NCBI RefSeq assembly: GCF_028869115.1
Contig: NZ_CP079800.1
Location: 992,001-1,056,000, forward strand
Length of the DNA: 64,000 bases
DNA from: Pseudemcibacter aquimaris
GTDB lineage: Bacteria; Pseudomonadota; Alphaproteobacteria; Sphingomonadales; Emcibacteraceae
Direction of reading: 5' to 3'
The translations under genes were made by a program, and so were the position numbers. The notes under the pieces are model-generated. The model had not been told where the DNA came from, did not search any database, and worked only from the letters and a program-made list of their open reading frames with translations. Shown one piece after another: positions 34,022 through 41,020 of this stretch. Every line of letters begins with the position of its first letter. Within the stretch, counting starts at the first letter, position 1.

Positions 34022-34483
34022 ATGAAAAAAACAATTTTAATTACGCTTTCATTTCTGCTTGCAGTTTTTGCACAAACTATCAATGCGACTGCAGCGGATG
34101 ATGCGCCGCCAGTGATCGCAGAATGGCAGAAATTCTGGAACACATACGATCTTGATCAAATGAATGAATTATTTATCAATAGTGATAGTCTGACCTATTT
34201 TTCATCAGAAAAAGAAGGTTTGATCAGGGGCTATGAAGAAATGATCGAACACCATAAAGGGTTCGGCTTTGTGCCTGGCGGTAAACAATCGGAGGCAAAA
34301 TTATGGCTCGAAAACATCGAAACAGATTACATCGGTGATATTGCCGTGGTTGCGGCGATCTGGAAATTTGATGTTTTTCGTGATGGCAAACAAGTGTTAA
34401 TGCGCGGTCCTGTTAGCTTTATTTGTTCGAAAGACAGTAACGGTAAATTCAAATTGCACCATGTGAATTTTTCGAACTATTGA
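34022..34483 (+). CDS. Exported NTF2/SnoaL-like protein
   Basis: A 153-residue protein with a signal peptide (residues 1-22, ending NATAAD). The body follows the cone-shaped NTF2/SnoaL fold pattern: VIAEWQKFWNTYDLDQMNELF, in part WQKFWNTYDLDQMNELF near residue 33, then GLIRGYEEMIEHHKGF, and two strands with AVVAAIWKFDVFRDGKQVLMRGPVSFIC, in part VLMRGPVSFIC near residue 127. Such domains act as small-molecule binders or enzymes. I use the ATG at 34022 (MKKTILI). Its stop is only about 30 bases from the broken end of flgG. Confidence 0.7.
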   Translation: MKKTILITLSFLLAVFAQTINATAADDAPPVIAEWQKFWNTYDLDQMNELFINSDSLTYFSSEKEGLIRGYEEMIEHHKGFGFVPGGKQSEAKLWLENIETDYIGDIAVVAAIWKFDVFRDGKQVLMRGPVSFICSKDSNGKFKLHHVNFSNY

Positions 34484-34503
34484 TTTAAGTAGAGGGTACT
34501 ATA

Positions 34504-34779
34504 TCAGGTATATGAATTTACAAGCTCGCCTTGTGATGTCACGCGGTAAACACCGGCTGTTCTAACACCAACACCGATTTGAATACCGGTTGGGACCACT
34601 GTACCGGCATCTGATGATGCGGCACCGGCGCTTTCAATGTTTTGATAAAGCAAATCTTGAAACTCTGCGCGCTGACGTTTGTAAGCGGTGGTGTTCATAT
34701 TTGCGATGTTGTTGGAAATGACCTCAACATTTAACTGTTGAGCGAGCATTCCTGTGGCTGCGATACTAAGGGCTTTCAT
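34504..34779 (-). pseudogene. flgG: Distal rod protein FlgG, truncated after about 88 residues
   Basis: The start [20 protein letters not shown], then [24 protein letters not shown] and [20 protein letters not shown], is unmistakable FlgG. After VTSQGELVN (about residue 88) the expected TGNPLD-type continuation is absent and three stray codons lead to a stop. FlgG is normally near 260 residues, so two thirds are gone. Beyond the break lie two plus-strand genes unrelated to flagella. flgA and flgH, which often follow flgG, are not here. The cell could not build a complete rod unless another copy exists. Deletion with replacement, or an assembly join near 34513. Confidence 0.9.
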
Positions 34780-34829
34780 TTTAAGCTACTCCTTGTTTTC
34801 TGTAAATCACGTCGGTTCCTGGCGACGGA

Positions 34830-35570
34830 TTAGGCAAATTTCGTAATCTTGTTAATGGCGGATGATTGAGTTTCTTGAAGTTTTTCCATAGTTCTGGATG
34901 TACTTGCATAAGAACGACTAAGTTCAATCATATTACTAACTTCGAGCACTGGTGAAACATTTGATGTTTCAAGCATACCTTGGGTAACCAGATAGCCTTC
35001 GGCAGGTGTGCCGAGTTCTTCAGAGGTATAAAGATTGTCGCCAATCTTTCTCATAGCGCCATAATTTTCAAATTCAACGACTGCAATTTTTGCAATTTCG
35101 CCGACCTCGTCAGCAGAAACTGTGCCGTCTTCGGCAACCTTGAAGCCATTAGAAGTGATAGGAATTTCGATAGGGGCGTCGCCATCATCAAGAATGACAT
35201 GCCCTTGTGGAGTAACAAGTTCGTTATTTTCAGAAATTGCAAAATGACCATTGCGGGTAAATGCAATCGTGCCATCCATTTTACGAACTTTAAACATGCC
35301 CGGACCTTCAAGCGCAATGTCAAGCTGGTTGCCGGTTGCGGAAAGTTCGCCGTTTGTCATTTGACGGGCGATGCCTTTTTCCTGAACGAATGATACTTCC
35401 CTGAAGTCTTTCGGAAGTGACCCGTCAACTTGGGAAAGATATTCGCTGAACATGATTGATTCACGTTTGTAACCCGTGGTGTTCATGTTCGCTATGTTAT
35501 TTGCAATAATATCCATCTGACGGCGCATTGCCACCTGATGTGATAAGCTAACTAGAATTTGTGTGTCCAT
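34830..35570 (-). CDS. flgF: Proximal rod protein FlgF
   Basis: A 246-residue rod protein. The N-terminal pattern LVSLSHQVAMRRQMDIIANN with IANMNTTGYKRE, the central LSATGNQLDIALEGPGMFKV and the C-terminal NVSPVLEVSNMIELSRSYAS identify it as a FlgF/FlgG-type rod subunit; the MDTQILVSL start and the gene order give FlgF. I chose the ATG at 35570. An in-frame start 63 bases upstream would place the sigma54 promoter inside the gene. It is followed by truncated flgG. Confidence 0.92.
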   Translation of the reverse strand: MDTQILVSLSHQVAMRRQMDIIANNIANMNTTGYKRESIMFSEYLSQVDGSLPKDFREVSFVQEKGIARQMTNGELSATGNQLDIALEGPGMFKVRKMDGTIAFTRNGHFAISENNELVTPQGHVILDDGDAPIEIPITSNGFKVAEDGTVSADEVGEIAKIAVVEFENYGAMRKIGDNLYTSEELGTPAEGYLVTQGMLETSNVSPVLEVSNMIELSRSYASTSRTMEKLQETQSSAINKITKFA

Positions 35571-35616
35571 CTCTAACGGTCCTTCTGTCCATTTCGATTG
35601 TTCCTGACTCACATGA

Positions 35617-35632
35617 TGCATAAACCGTGCCA
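35617..35632 (-). promoter_or_regulatory. Sigma54 promoter of flgF-flgG
   Basis: On the minus strand: TGGCACGGTTTATGCA, one mismatch from TGGCAC-N5-TTGCA, 46 bases before the chosen flgF ATG. Confidence 0.8.
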
Positions 35633-35633
35633 A

Positions 35634-35916
35634 ATTATAAAATTGTTTTATTTCAATGGCTTAATGTTGCTGCTTGTGTGTTGAAATACCAAAATGGCAG
35701 AGTTTGCCGTGCAGAATATGCCGCTTTTAGCTGTATAAGAGATGATTTTAATCGGGGACGAAAAAATGAATTTACTTCTTATTGCAATTTAGCTGTGTTA
35801 ATTATAAATATTAACCATAACGGATGTTGAATTTCCTAACGAATTCTTAACCTTACGGTTATAGCATGTGAATTTGTATAAATAGATTGATAATAATATC
35901 AGGAATATAATATCTC
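35634..35916. other. Divergent intergenic region flgF / fliL
   Basis: A 283-base gap between divergent flagellar operons. It contains the CtrA-like box at 35836-35851 towards fliL. I see no gene. Confidence 0.45.
35836..35851 (+). promoter_or_regulatory. CtrA-like box upstream of fliL
   Basis: CTAACGAATTCTTAAC matches TTAA-N7-TTAAC with one mismatch in the first half-site, 65 bases before the fliL ATG. In Caulobacter the fliL-fliM operon is a CtrA target, which supports it. Confidence 0.5.
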
Positions 35917-36453
35917 ATGAGTGATGAAGAAAACGCTGATTTAGAAGGTGGCCTTGAAGACGGCCTAGAACAGAAAAAGTTCAGCGGCAAAAAAATGATC
36001 ATGATCATTGTGCCAGTGTTGCTGTTGCTCATCGGTGGTGGTGCGGCTTACATGTTTATGGGCGGTGATGAACCAGAACAATTGCTTGATGAAAATGGCA
36101 ATCCGATTGTTGCTGAGGCAGAGGCCGAAGAAGAAGAGGCGCTTGAGCTGTTATTCTATGATATCGAACCGATGCTTGTGAATTTGACATCGGCTGGCGG
36201 CAAGTCAGCATATTTAAAATTATCTGTGACACTCGAAGTGGATAAACAAAGCTCCGTTGAGGAGCTTGAATTAAATCTGCCGCGAATTGTTGATAATTTT
36301 CAAGTTTACTTAAGAGAATTAAGATTGGAAGACATCAACGGTTCAGCCGGTATGTTCCGCCTTAAAGAAGAATTGTTGATACGCGTGAATGAAACCATTT
36401 ACCCGACAAGGGTGAATGATGTGCTTTTTAAAGAAATGTTGATTAACGGTTAA
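35917..36453 (+). CDS. fliL: Flagellar basal-body protein FliL
   Basis: A 178-residue single-pass inner-membrane protein. The helix MIMIIVPVLLLLIGGGAAYM is near residue 27, followed by an acidic linker rich in Glu and Ala (60-78). The conserved periplasmic domain has FYDIEPMLVNLTSAGGKSAYLKLSVTLEV, in part YDIEPMLVNLTS near residue 82, and the end RVNDVLFKEMLIN. FliL surrounds the stator and supports torque. It starts the fliL-fliM-DUF6468-motE operon. Confidence 0.93.
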   Translation: MSDEENADLEGGLEDGLEQKKFSGKKMIMIIVPVLLLLIGGGAAYMFMGGDEPEQLLDENGNPIVAEAEAEEEEALELLFYDIEPMLVNLTSAGGKSAYLKLSVTLEVDKQSSVEELELNLPRIVDNFQVYLRELRLEDINGSAGMFRLKEELLIRVNETIYPTRVNDVLFKEMLING

Positions 36454-36478
36454 ACCGCTTTTCAATAAGGATTAATGA

Positions 36479-37567
36479 ATGTCAGACGAAGACGAAGAAA
36501 TTGATGATGATGCAGTTGCCGCCGAATGGGCTGCGATGGCAGAAGCTGATGAAGAGGGAGATGGCGAAGGCGATGACGATATGGCCTCGGCCATGGGGAT
36601 CGACCGTGTTCTTGACCAAACAGAAATTGACAGTCTTCTCGGATTTGATGGCGATGATGACGGCGAAGGGACCAAAACCGGTGTTCAGGCGCTGATCAAC
36701 AGTGGTCTTGTTGCTTATGAACGCCTGCCGATGCTTGATATTATTTTTGACCGTTATGTCAGAATGATGTCAACGTCACTTCGTAATTTTACTTCTGATA
36801 ACTTTGAAGTGTCGATTGATAGTATGACATCAATTCGTTTCGGGGATTATCTAAACTCAATCCCGCTTCCTGCGATGCTTGCTGTGTTTGAGGCACGAGA
36901 ATGGGAAAATCACGGTCTTATTACCATTGACAGTAATATGATTTATTCCGTGGTGGATGCACTTCTTGGTGGTCGTCGCGGTAACGCGCCGATGCGTATT
37001 GAGGGGCGTCCTTATACTACCATCGAACATACTCTCGTTGGTGAAATGCTTAATGTAATGCTTAAGGATTTATGTGGTGCGTTTGAGCCATTAAGCCCGG
37101 TGACGTTTGAACTGGATAGAATGGAAACCAACCCGCGCTTTGCAACCATTGCCCAGTCCAGTAATGCCGCATTGCTTATTAAAATGCGTGCCGATATGGC
37201 GGATCGCGGCGGAAAAATGGAACTGGCGTTGCCATATGCGACGATCGAGCCGATCCGTGAATTATTGCTTCAACGCTATATGGGCGAAAAATTCGGCCGC
37301 GACAGTATTTGGGAAACCCATTTGGCCAACGAAATAATGATGACAGATGTGGATCTTGATGCGGTTCTTGATGAACAGAAAATGACACTCGGCGAAGTGA
37401 TGGGCTTTGAAGTTGGTCAGACATTAATGTTGAATGTTGGTCAGGATGCTGATGTAGATATTCGTTGTTCCGGTGTTCCGATGCTTAAAGGAAAAACGGG
37501 CATGATGGGCCGTCATAAGGCCGTACGTGTTGAGCGTATTGTAGGAATGAATGAAAGGCAGTCATGA
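36479..37567 (+). CDS. fliM: Flagellar motor switch protein FliM
   Basis: A 362-residue C-ring protein. A very acidic 38-residue N-terminus replaces the usual short start; the DQTEIDSLLGF motif near residue 47, which normally begins FliM and binds CheY-P, follows it. The middle domain (about 70-250) has YERLPMLDIIFDRYVRMMSTSLRNF, in part MLDIIFDRYVRMMSTSL, and YTTIEHTLVGEMLNVML. The SpoA domain at the end has VGQTLMLNVGQDADVDIRCSGVPMLKGKTG, in part VDIRCSGVPMLKGK. No fliN is in the window. It overlaps the next gene by 4 bases. Confidence 0.94.
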   Translation: MSDEDEEIDDDAVAAEWAAMAEADEEGDGEGDDDMASAMGIDRVLDQTEIDSLLGFDGDDDGEGTKTGVQALINSGLVAYERLPMLDIIFDRYVRMMSTSLRNFTSDNFEVSIDSMTSIRFGDYLNSIPLPAMLAVFEAREWENHGLITIDSNMIYSVVDALLGGRRGNAPMRIEGRPYTTIEHTLVGEMLNVMLKDLCGAFEPLSPVTFELDRMETNPRFATIAQSSNAALLIKMRADMADRGGKMELALPYATIEPIRELLLQRYMGEKFGRDSIWETHLANEIMMTDVDLDAVLDEQKMTLGEVMGFEVGQTLMLNVGQDADVDIRCSGVPMLKGKTGMMGRHKAVRVERIVGMNERQS

Positions 37568-38022
37568 CATTTACTGCAGAAAACCTAATTAACATCGTAA
37601 TTTTGATCATGCTCGCCGTGATGATAGGCTACTGTGTTGTATTAAATAAGCGATTAAAGGCATTTCGGACGATCAAGCAGGAAATGGCTGATATGATTAA
37701 TCAGCTAAATACGTCGACAGCAAATGCACAACGTTCAATCGCAGAATTTAAAAATTTGGTATTAACTGAAGAAAAAAAACTGGCAGACAAATTAAAAGAA
37801 GCTGCTGATATGGCCGATGAACTTGATTTGATCAACAAAACCGGATCAAATTTGGCCGATAGAATTGAAAAAGGGCTAACCTCTGGCAAGACGGAAGCAC
37901 TAAAAGAAAGTTTTTCATTTTTTGATGAAGATGAGAACGTGACGGAAGAGGCCGCCGGACAAGATGAAAACGCGACGGATGAAACATCTGAATTACGCGA
38001 AAGTTTAAGGAATGTACGATGA
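37564..38022 (+). CDS. DUF6468 single-pass membrane protein
   Basis: A 152-residue protein. A transmembrane helix at residues 9-26 (INIVILIMLAVMIGYCVV) is followed by a coiled-coil region (30-118) with the ISTSTANAQRSIAEF-like pattern NTSTANAQRSIAEFK, and an acidic tail. It matches the alphaproteobacterial family DUF6468, which sits between fliM and motE. It may help place stator or switch parts; this is inference. ATGA overlaps link it to both neighbours. Confidence 0.75.
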   Translation: MTFTAENLINIVILIMLAVMIGYCVVLNKRLKAFRTIKQEMADMINQLNTSTANAQRSIAEFKNLVLTEEKKLADKLKEAADMADELDLINKTGSNLADRIEKGLTSGKTEALKESFSFFDEDENVTEEAAGQDENATDETSELRESLRNVR

Positions 38023-38678
38023 AATCGAAGTTACAAGTATTTCCAATGATGATTATTGCTGTTGTGGCTGTCTTTGGATTTAAGTCATACGATTTTGCGA
38101 TGGGTCTTGGTAATGAACAAGAAACCCCCGAAGAACTTGCTGTTGAAATGAGCAATGTTGCCACCGCAGCCGGTCAAGAAGCAGAAGAGGGTGAAGTCGT
38201 CGATGACGGTATCGCGCCAGAAGATATTCCGCCGGTTAGTTATAATGCCAATGGTATGCCATATACAGGGCAAGAGATTGAAATGCTTCAACGACTTGCA
38301 GAACGTCGTGAAGAATTGGATCAACGTGAACGTGATATGGAAGTTCGTGAGAAACTATTGATTGCGACTGAAAATAATATCGATGATAAAATCGAGAGAT
38401 TGAAAAATATCGAAGCACAAATCCGTACATTGGTTGAACAGCATGATGCACAAGAACAAGCGCAAATTCAAAGCCTTGTTCAAACATATACTGCGATGAA
38501 ACCAAAGGATGCAGCCAATATTTTCAATACCTTGGATATGGAAATTCTTATTGCAATTATTGAACAAATGAATCCTAAAAAAGTCGCGGATGTGCTTGCG
38601 AAAATGAATACGGCGTCTGCAAATCAGATCACTGTTGAGCTGGCTACAAGGAAGAAACTTCCAAATATCGAAGGTTAA
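38019..38678 (+). CDS. motE: MotE-type MotC chaperone / MgtE-N-like protein
   Basis: A 219-residue exported or membrane-anchored protein. A hydrophobic segment near residues 7-20 is followed by an acidic linker, a long coiled coil (about 85-150, LAERREELDQRERDMEVREK) and a C-terminal MgtE-N-like helical domain (YTAMKPKDAANIFNTLDMEILIAI, in part MKPKDAANIFNTLD near residue 162, then MNPKKVADVLAKMN). This is the layout of MotE, a periplasmic chaperone for motor protein MotC in rhizobia. No motC is seen here, so its client may differ. A hairpin at 38717-38747 ends the operon. Confidence 0.78.
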   Translation: MKSKLQVFPMMIIAVVAVFGFKSYDFAMGLGNEQETPEELAVEMSNVATAAGQEAEEGEVVDDGIAPEDIPPVSYNANGMPYTGQEIEMLQRLAERREELDQRERDMEVREKLLIATENNIDDKIERLKNIEAQIRTLVEQHDAQEQAQIQSLVQTYTAMKPKDAANIFNTLDMEILIAIIEQMNPKKVADVLAKMNTASANQITVELATRKKLPNIEG

Positions 38679-38716
38679 GTTTCAATAATTTAGCCATTAT
38701 TTTGTAATTTTTTAAA

Positions 38717-38747
38717 TTAAGAAGCCGTTTATTTAACGGCTTCTTAA
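38717..38747 (+). terminator. Hairpin after motE
   Basis: TTAAGAAGCCGTT and AACGGCTTCTTAA form a perfect 13-bp stem around a 5-base loop, without a good T-run behind it. Confidence 0.65.
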
Positions 38748-38816
38748 TATCTATTTTGTATCTTATTTTTCTGTTTATACCTCGGGGTGGGTAAATATTG
38801 TAATTGGAGAGCAAGA

Positions 38817-39470
38817 ATGCAGGATACTACGGCGTCAATCGAGGACCGCATTGAAAACGTCAAAGAAAAATTCGATAACCAGATTCCGGTAGAAGATGTT
38901 TCCAAGGTTGTATCTGAAGTTATGGGGTCAATTGATGGTGAAACACCCATGGATGACTTGCATGTTAAGGATGAACTTAAGGGACTTTTGAATTATATCC
39001 AGCAGGCAAAAGATGAAATTTCTGCTCTTAGGCCAAAAGAATATGGAACAAACCGCATTCCGGAAGCTTCAAATGAACTTGATGCAATCGTAAGTCATAC
39101 TGAAAAAGCGGCCGAAACGGTTATGGATTCTGCTGATGAATTGGGTGAGCTTGCAGAAAAATGTGACGAAGAAGTTTCTGCGCGTCTTATGGATATTTCA
39201 ACTGTACTTTTTGAAGCATCGGGTTTTCAGGATATTACAGGGCAGCGCATTAACAAAGTTGTCACAACACTTGCGCATCTTGAAGAAAAGTTATCTGCAC
39301 TTGCTGAAGCCATTGGCGACGCCGATGTTGATGAAAAAGAAGAGGTCGCAGACGAAGATATCTTTGATAAAGTCGATGAAATGGCAAACGAAGAATTCTT
39401 AAACGGCCCTCAATTAGAAGGTGAGGCCCAGGATCAAGCAGCCATTGATGCACTATTTGACGATTTCTAA
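38817..39470 (+). CDS. cheZ: CheZ-family CheY-phosphate phosphatase
   Basis: A 217-residue helical protein. The active-site segment FEASGFQDITGQRINKVV near residue 134 corresponds to CheZ's DFQDLTGQ, with the catalytic glutamine in TGQ. Two long helices before it fit the CheZ four-helix bundle. The end AIDALFDDF resembles the CheY-binding tail peptide of CheZ. I chose the ATG at 38817, preceded by GGAGAG; an upstream in-frame start adds 10 unlike residues. It would remove phosphate from CheY-P or from the receiver at 22274. Confidence 0.85.
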   Translation: MQDTTASIEDRIENVKEKFDNQIPVEDVSKVVSEVMGSIDGETPMDDLHVKDELKGLLNYIQQAKDEISALRPKEYGTNRIPEASNELDAIVSHTEKAAETVMDSADELGELAEKCDEEVSARLMDISTVLFEASGFQDITGQRINKVVTTLAHLEEKLSALAEAIGDADVDEKEEVADEDIFDKVDEMANEEFLNGPQLEGEAQDQAAIDALFDDF

Positions 39471-39549
39471 TTGGTTTTTCAAAAGATTGAATAAGGTTAG
39501 GAAATTGTATATTGTCATAATTGGTTAAAAATTATGGTTAATTTCGAAT

Positions 39550-40296
39550 ATGGAACAAAAAACGCGAAATCATTTGTTTGATGCTGGTTCAAACAAAAAT
39601 AAGTCAGGAGGAGACACCACAAGTTTATTTGTGTCGCTCTATCTTATTATTTTAGCGTTTTTTATGGTCCTGAATTCAATTTCAAATCAAAGCCAGACAA
39701 AAGTAGAATCTGCAACGGATAGCGTGAGCAGGGCATTTGATAACCCCTTCGCGCCCGAAGCCGATTTTATTGATGTTGCTGAAACCGAAGATACACTTCT
39801 GCCTAATGATGAATTTTATGAGCAGCTCCAAGGGGTGTTTGCATCACTTATTGGTTTTGAAGGAAAGTTTCCGACGCAAGGCGGGAATGTAATTCGTGTC
39901 GAATTTAATCAAAGCGACATTTACGAAGAAGATAGCGCCACATTTCGTGACGATCAAAGAGCTTTCTTTTTTCAGCTATCAAGATTTTTGCAAAGTGAAA
40001 GTGTCGGTACTATCCGTGAAATTGAATATATGATTTATTCAGGTGACGATTTGCCTGCAGGTCCCGCGTATTGGGAGGATGTTTCAATCCTTCGTGCAGG
40101 TGCCATTATTGAGCGCCTTAAAGAAACAGGTGTTCGTGAGAACCAATTATCAATCGGTGTTGCTGTCGGTGAAGAAGATATGATCAAAGTATCATTCTTC
40201 ATCAGGGATGCGATATCATCACGTCAGAGCTTAGAAGACGCTGACCGTCAGGGATTAGGTGAACAACCCACCGCCATTCCACCAGGGGGGGGCTAA
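39550..40296 (+). CDS. MotB-like protein without the channel aspartate
   Basis: A 248-residue protein with the MotB layout: a single transmembrane helix near residues 24-43 (SLFVSLYLIILAFFMVLNS), a linker and a periplasmic domain with a faint OmpA pattern (WEDVSILRAGAIIERL near residue 177). The proton-carrying aspartate that MotB has at the start of its helix is missing: the equivalent segment reads TTSLFVSLYL. It should not conduct protons by itself. The downstream gene has the aspartate, so the pair may act as a heteromeric stator or anchor unit. A glycine-rich end precedes the next start by 3 bases. Confidence 0.75.
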   Translation: MEQKTRNHLFDAGSNKNKSGGDTTSLFVSLYLIILAFFMVLNSISNQSQTKVESATDSVSRAFDNPFAPEADFIDVAETEDTLLPNDEFYEQLQGVFASLIGFEGKFPTQGGNVIRVEFNQSDIYEEDSATFRDDQRAFFFQLSRFLQSESVGTIREIEYMIYSGDDLPAGPAYWEDVSILRAGAIIERLKETGVRENQLSIGVAVGEEDMIKVSFFIRDAISSRQSLEDADRQGLGEQPTAIPPGGG

Positions 40297-40299
40297 CTG

Positions 40300-41007
40300 A
40301 TGGAACAGGAACCGATGATTGAAGAAAATAAATCAAACCCGAACAGCTGGATGATAATCTTTGCTGATTTGTTGGCGTTGTTACTGACATTTTTTGTTTT
40401 GATGTTTTCCATGAGTTCTGTGCAGGTTTCGGAGTGGCAAGCACTTGTTACATCATTGAGTGAAAACCTGAACCCGGAACGTGCAAAAATTGATGATTAT
40501 GATTGGAATAAAATCGACGAAGCTTTGATTTTAGAAGAAACAGGAATGAACCTGGATTACTTGAAAAATGTGTTCGAAGACAAAATGTCGCGTAATGCTA
40601 TTCTTTCCAGAAGTACGGTAACGGTTCTTGATGACCGTCTTGCTATTTCATTGCCGTCTGATCTTATTTTTGAACTTGGACAAGCAGAGCTTGAACCTGA
40701 TGCACGTGCTGCGATGATTGAACTTGGTGAAACGCTTAGAACCATTGATAATGAAATTATGGTTGTTGGACATTCTGACTTATCGCCGATCAGTGGCCGT
40801 TTTTATCCAACGAACTGGGAACTGTCATTAGTTCGAGCAATTTTAATTTCAAGGTTAATAAAAACCGGTGGTTATGAAGGACCGATCGAAGCTTATGGTA
40901 ATGGATCATCAAGATTTTCAGAACTTGATGAATCAATCCCCCTTGATCAAAGATATAATTTGGCGCGTCGCGTTGATGTAATTGTTTTGCAGAAGAAGAG
41001 AAATTGA
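40300..41007 (+). CDS. motB: MotB-like stator protein with channel aspartate and OmpA domain
   Basis: A 235-residue stator protein. The helix starts SWMIIFADLLALLLTFFVLM with D23 in the place of the proton-binding aspartate of MotB. The periplasmic OmpA domain is clear: VVGHSDLSP near residue 152, NWELSLVRAILISRL near residue 169, and NLARRVDVIVL at the end, the peptidoglycan-binding residues. No motA gene is in the window; MotA should be encoded elsewhere. It is 3 bases after the companion lacking the aspartate and probably forms one operon with the TPR gene after it. Confidence 0.85.
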   Translation: MEQEPMIEENKSNPNSWMIIFADLLALLLTFFVLMFSMSSVQVSEWQALVTSLSENLNPERAKIDDYDWNKIDEALILEETGMNLDYLKNVFEDKMSRNAILSRSTVTVLDDRLAISLPSDLIFELGQAELEPDARAAMIELGETLRTIDNEIMVVGHSDLSPISGRFYPTNWELSLVRAILISRLIKTGGYEGPIEAYGNGSSRFSELDESIPLDQRYNLARRVDVIVLQKKRN

Positions 41008-41020
41008 TAAAGTGATTTCA

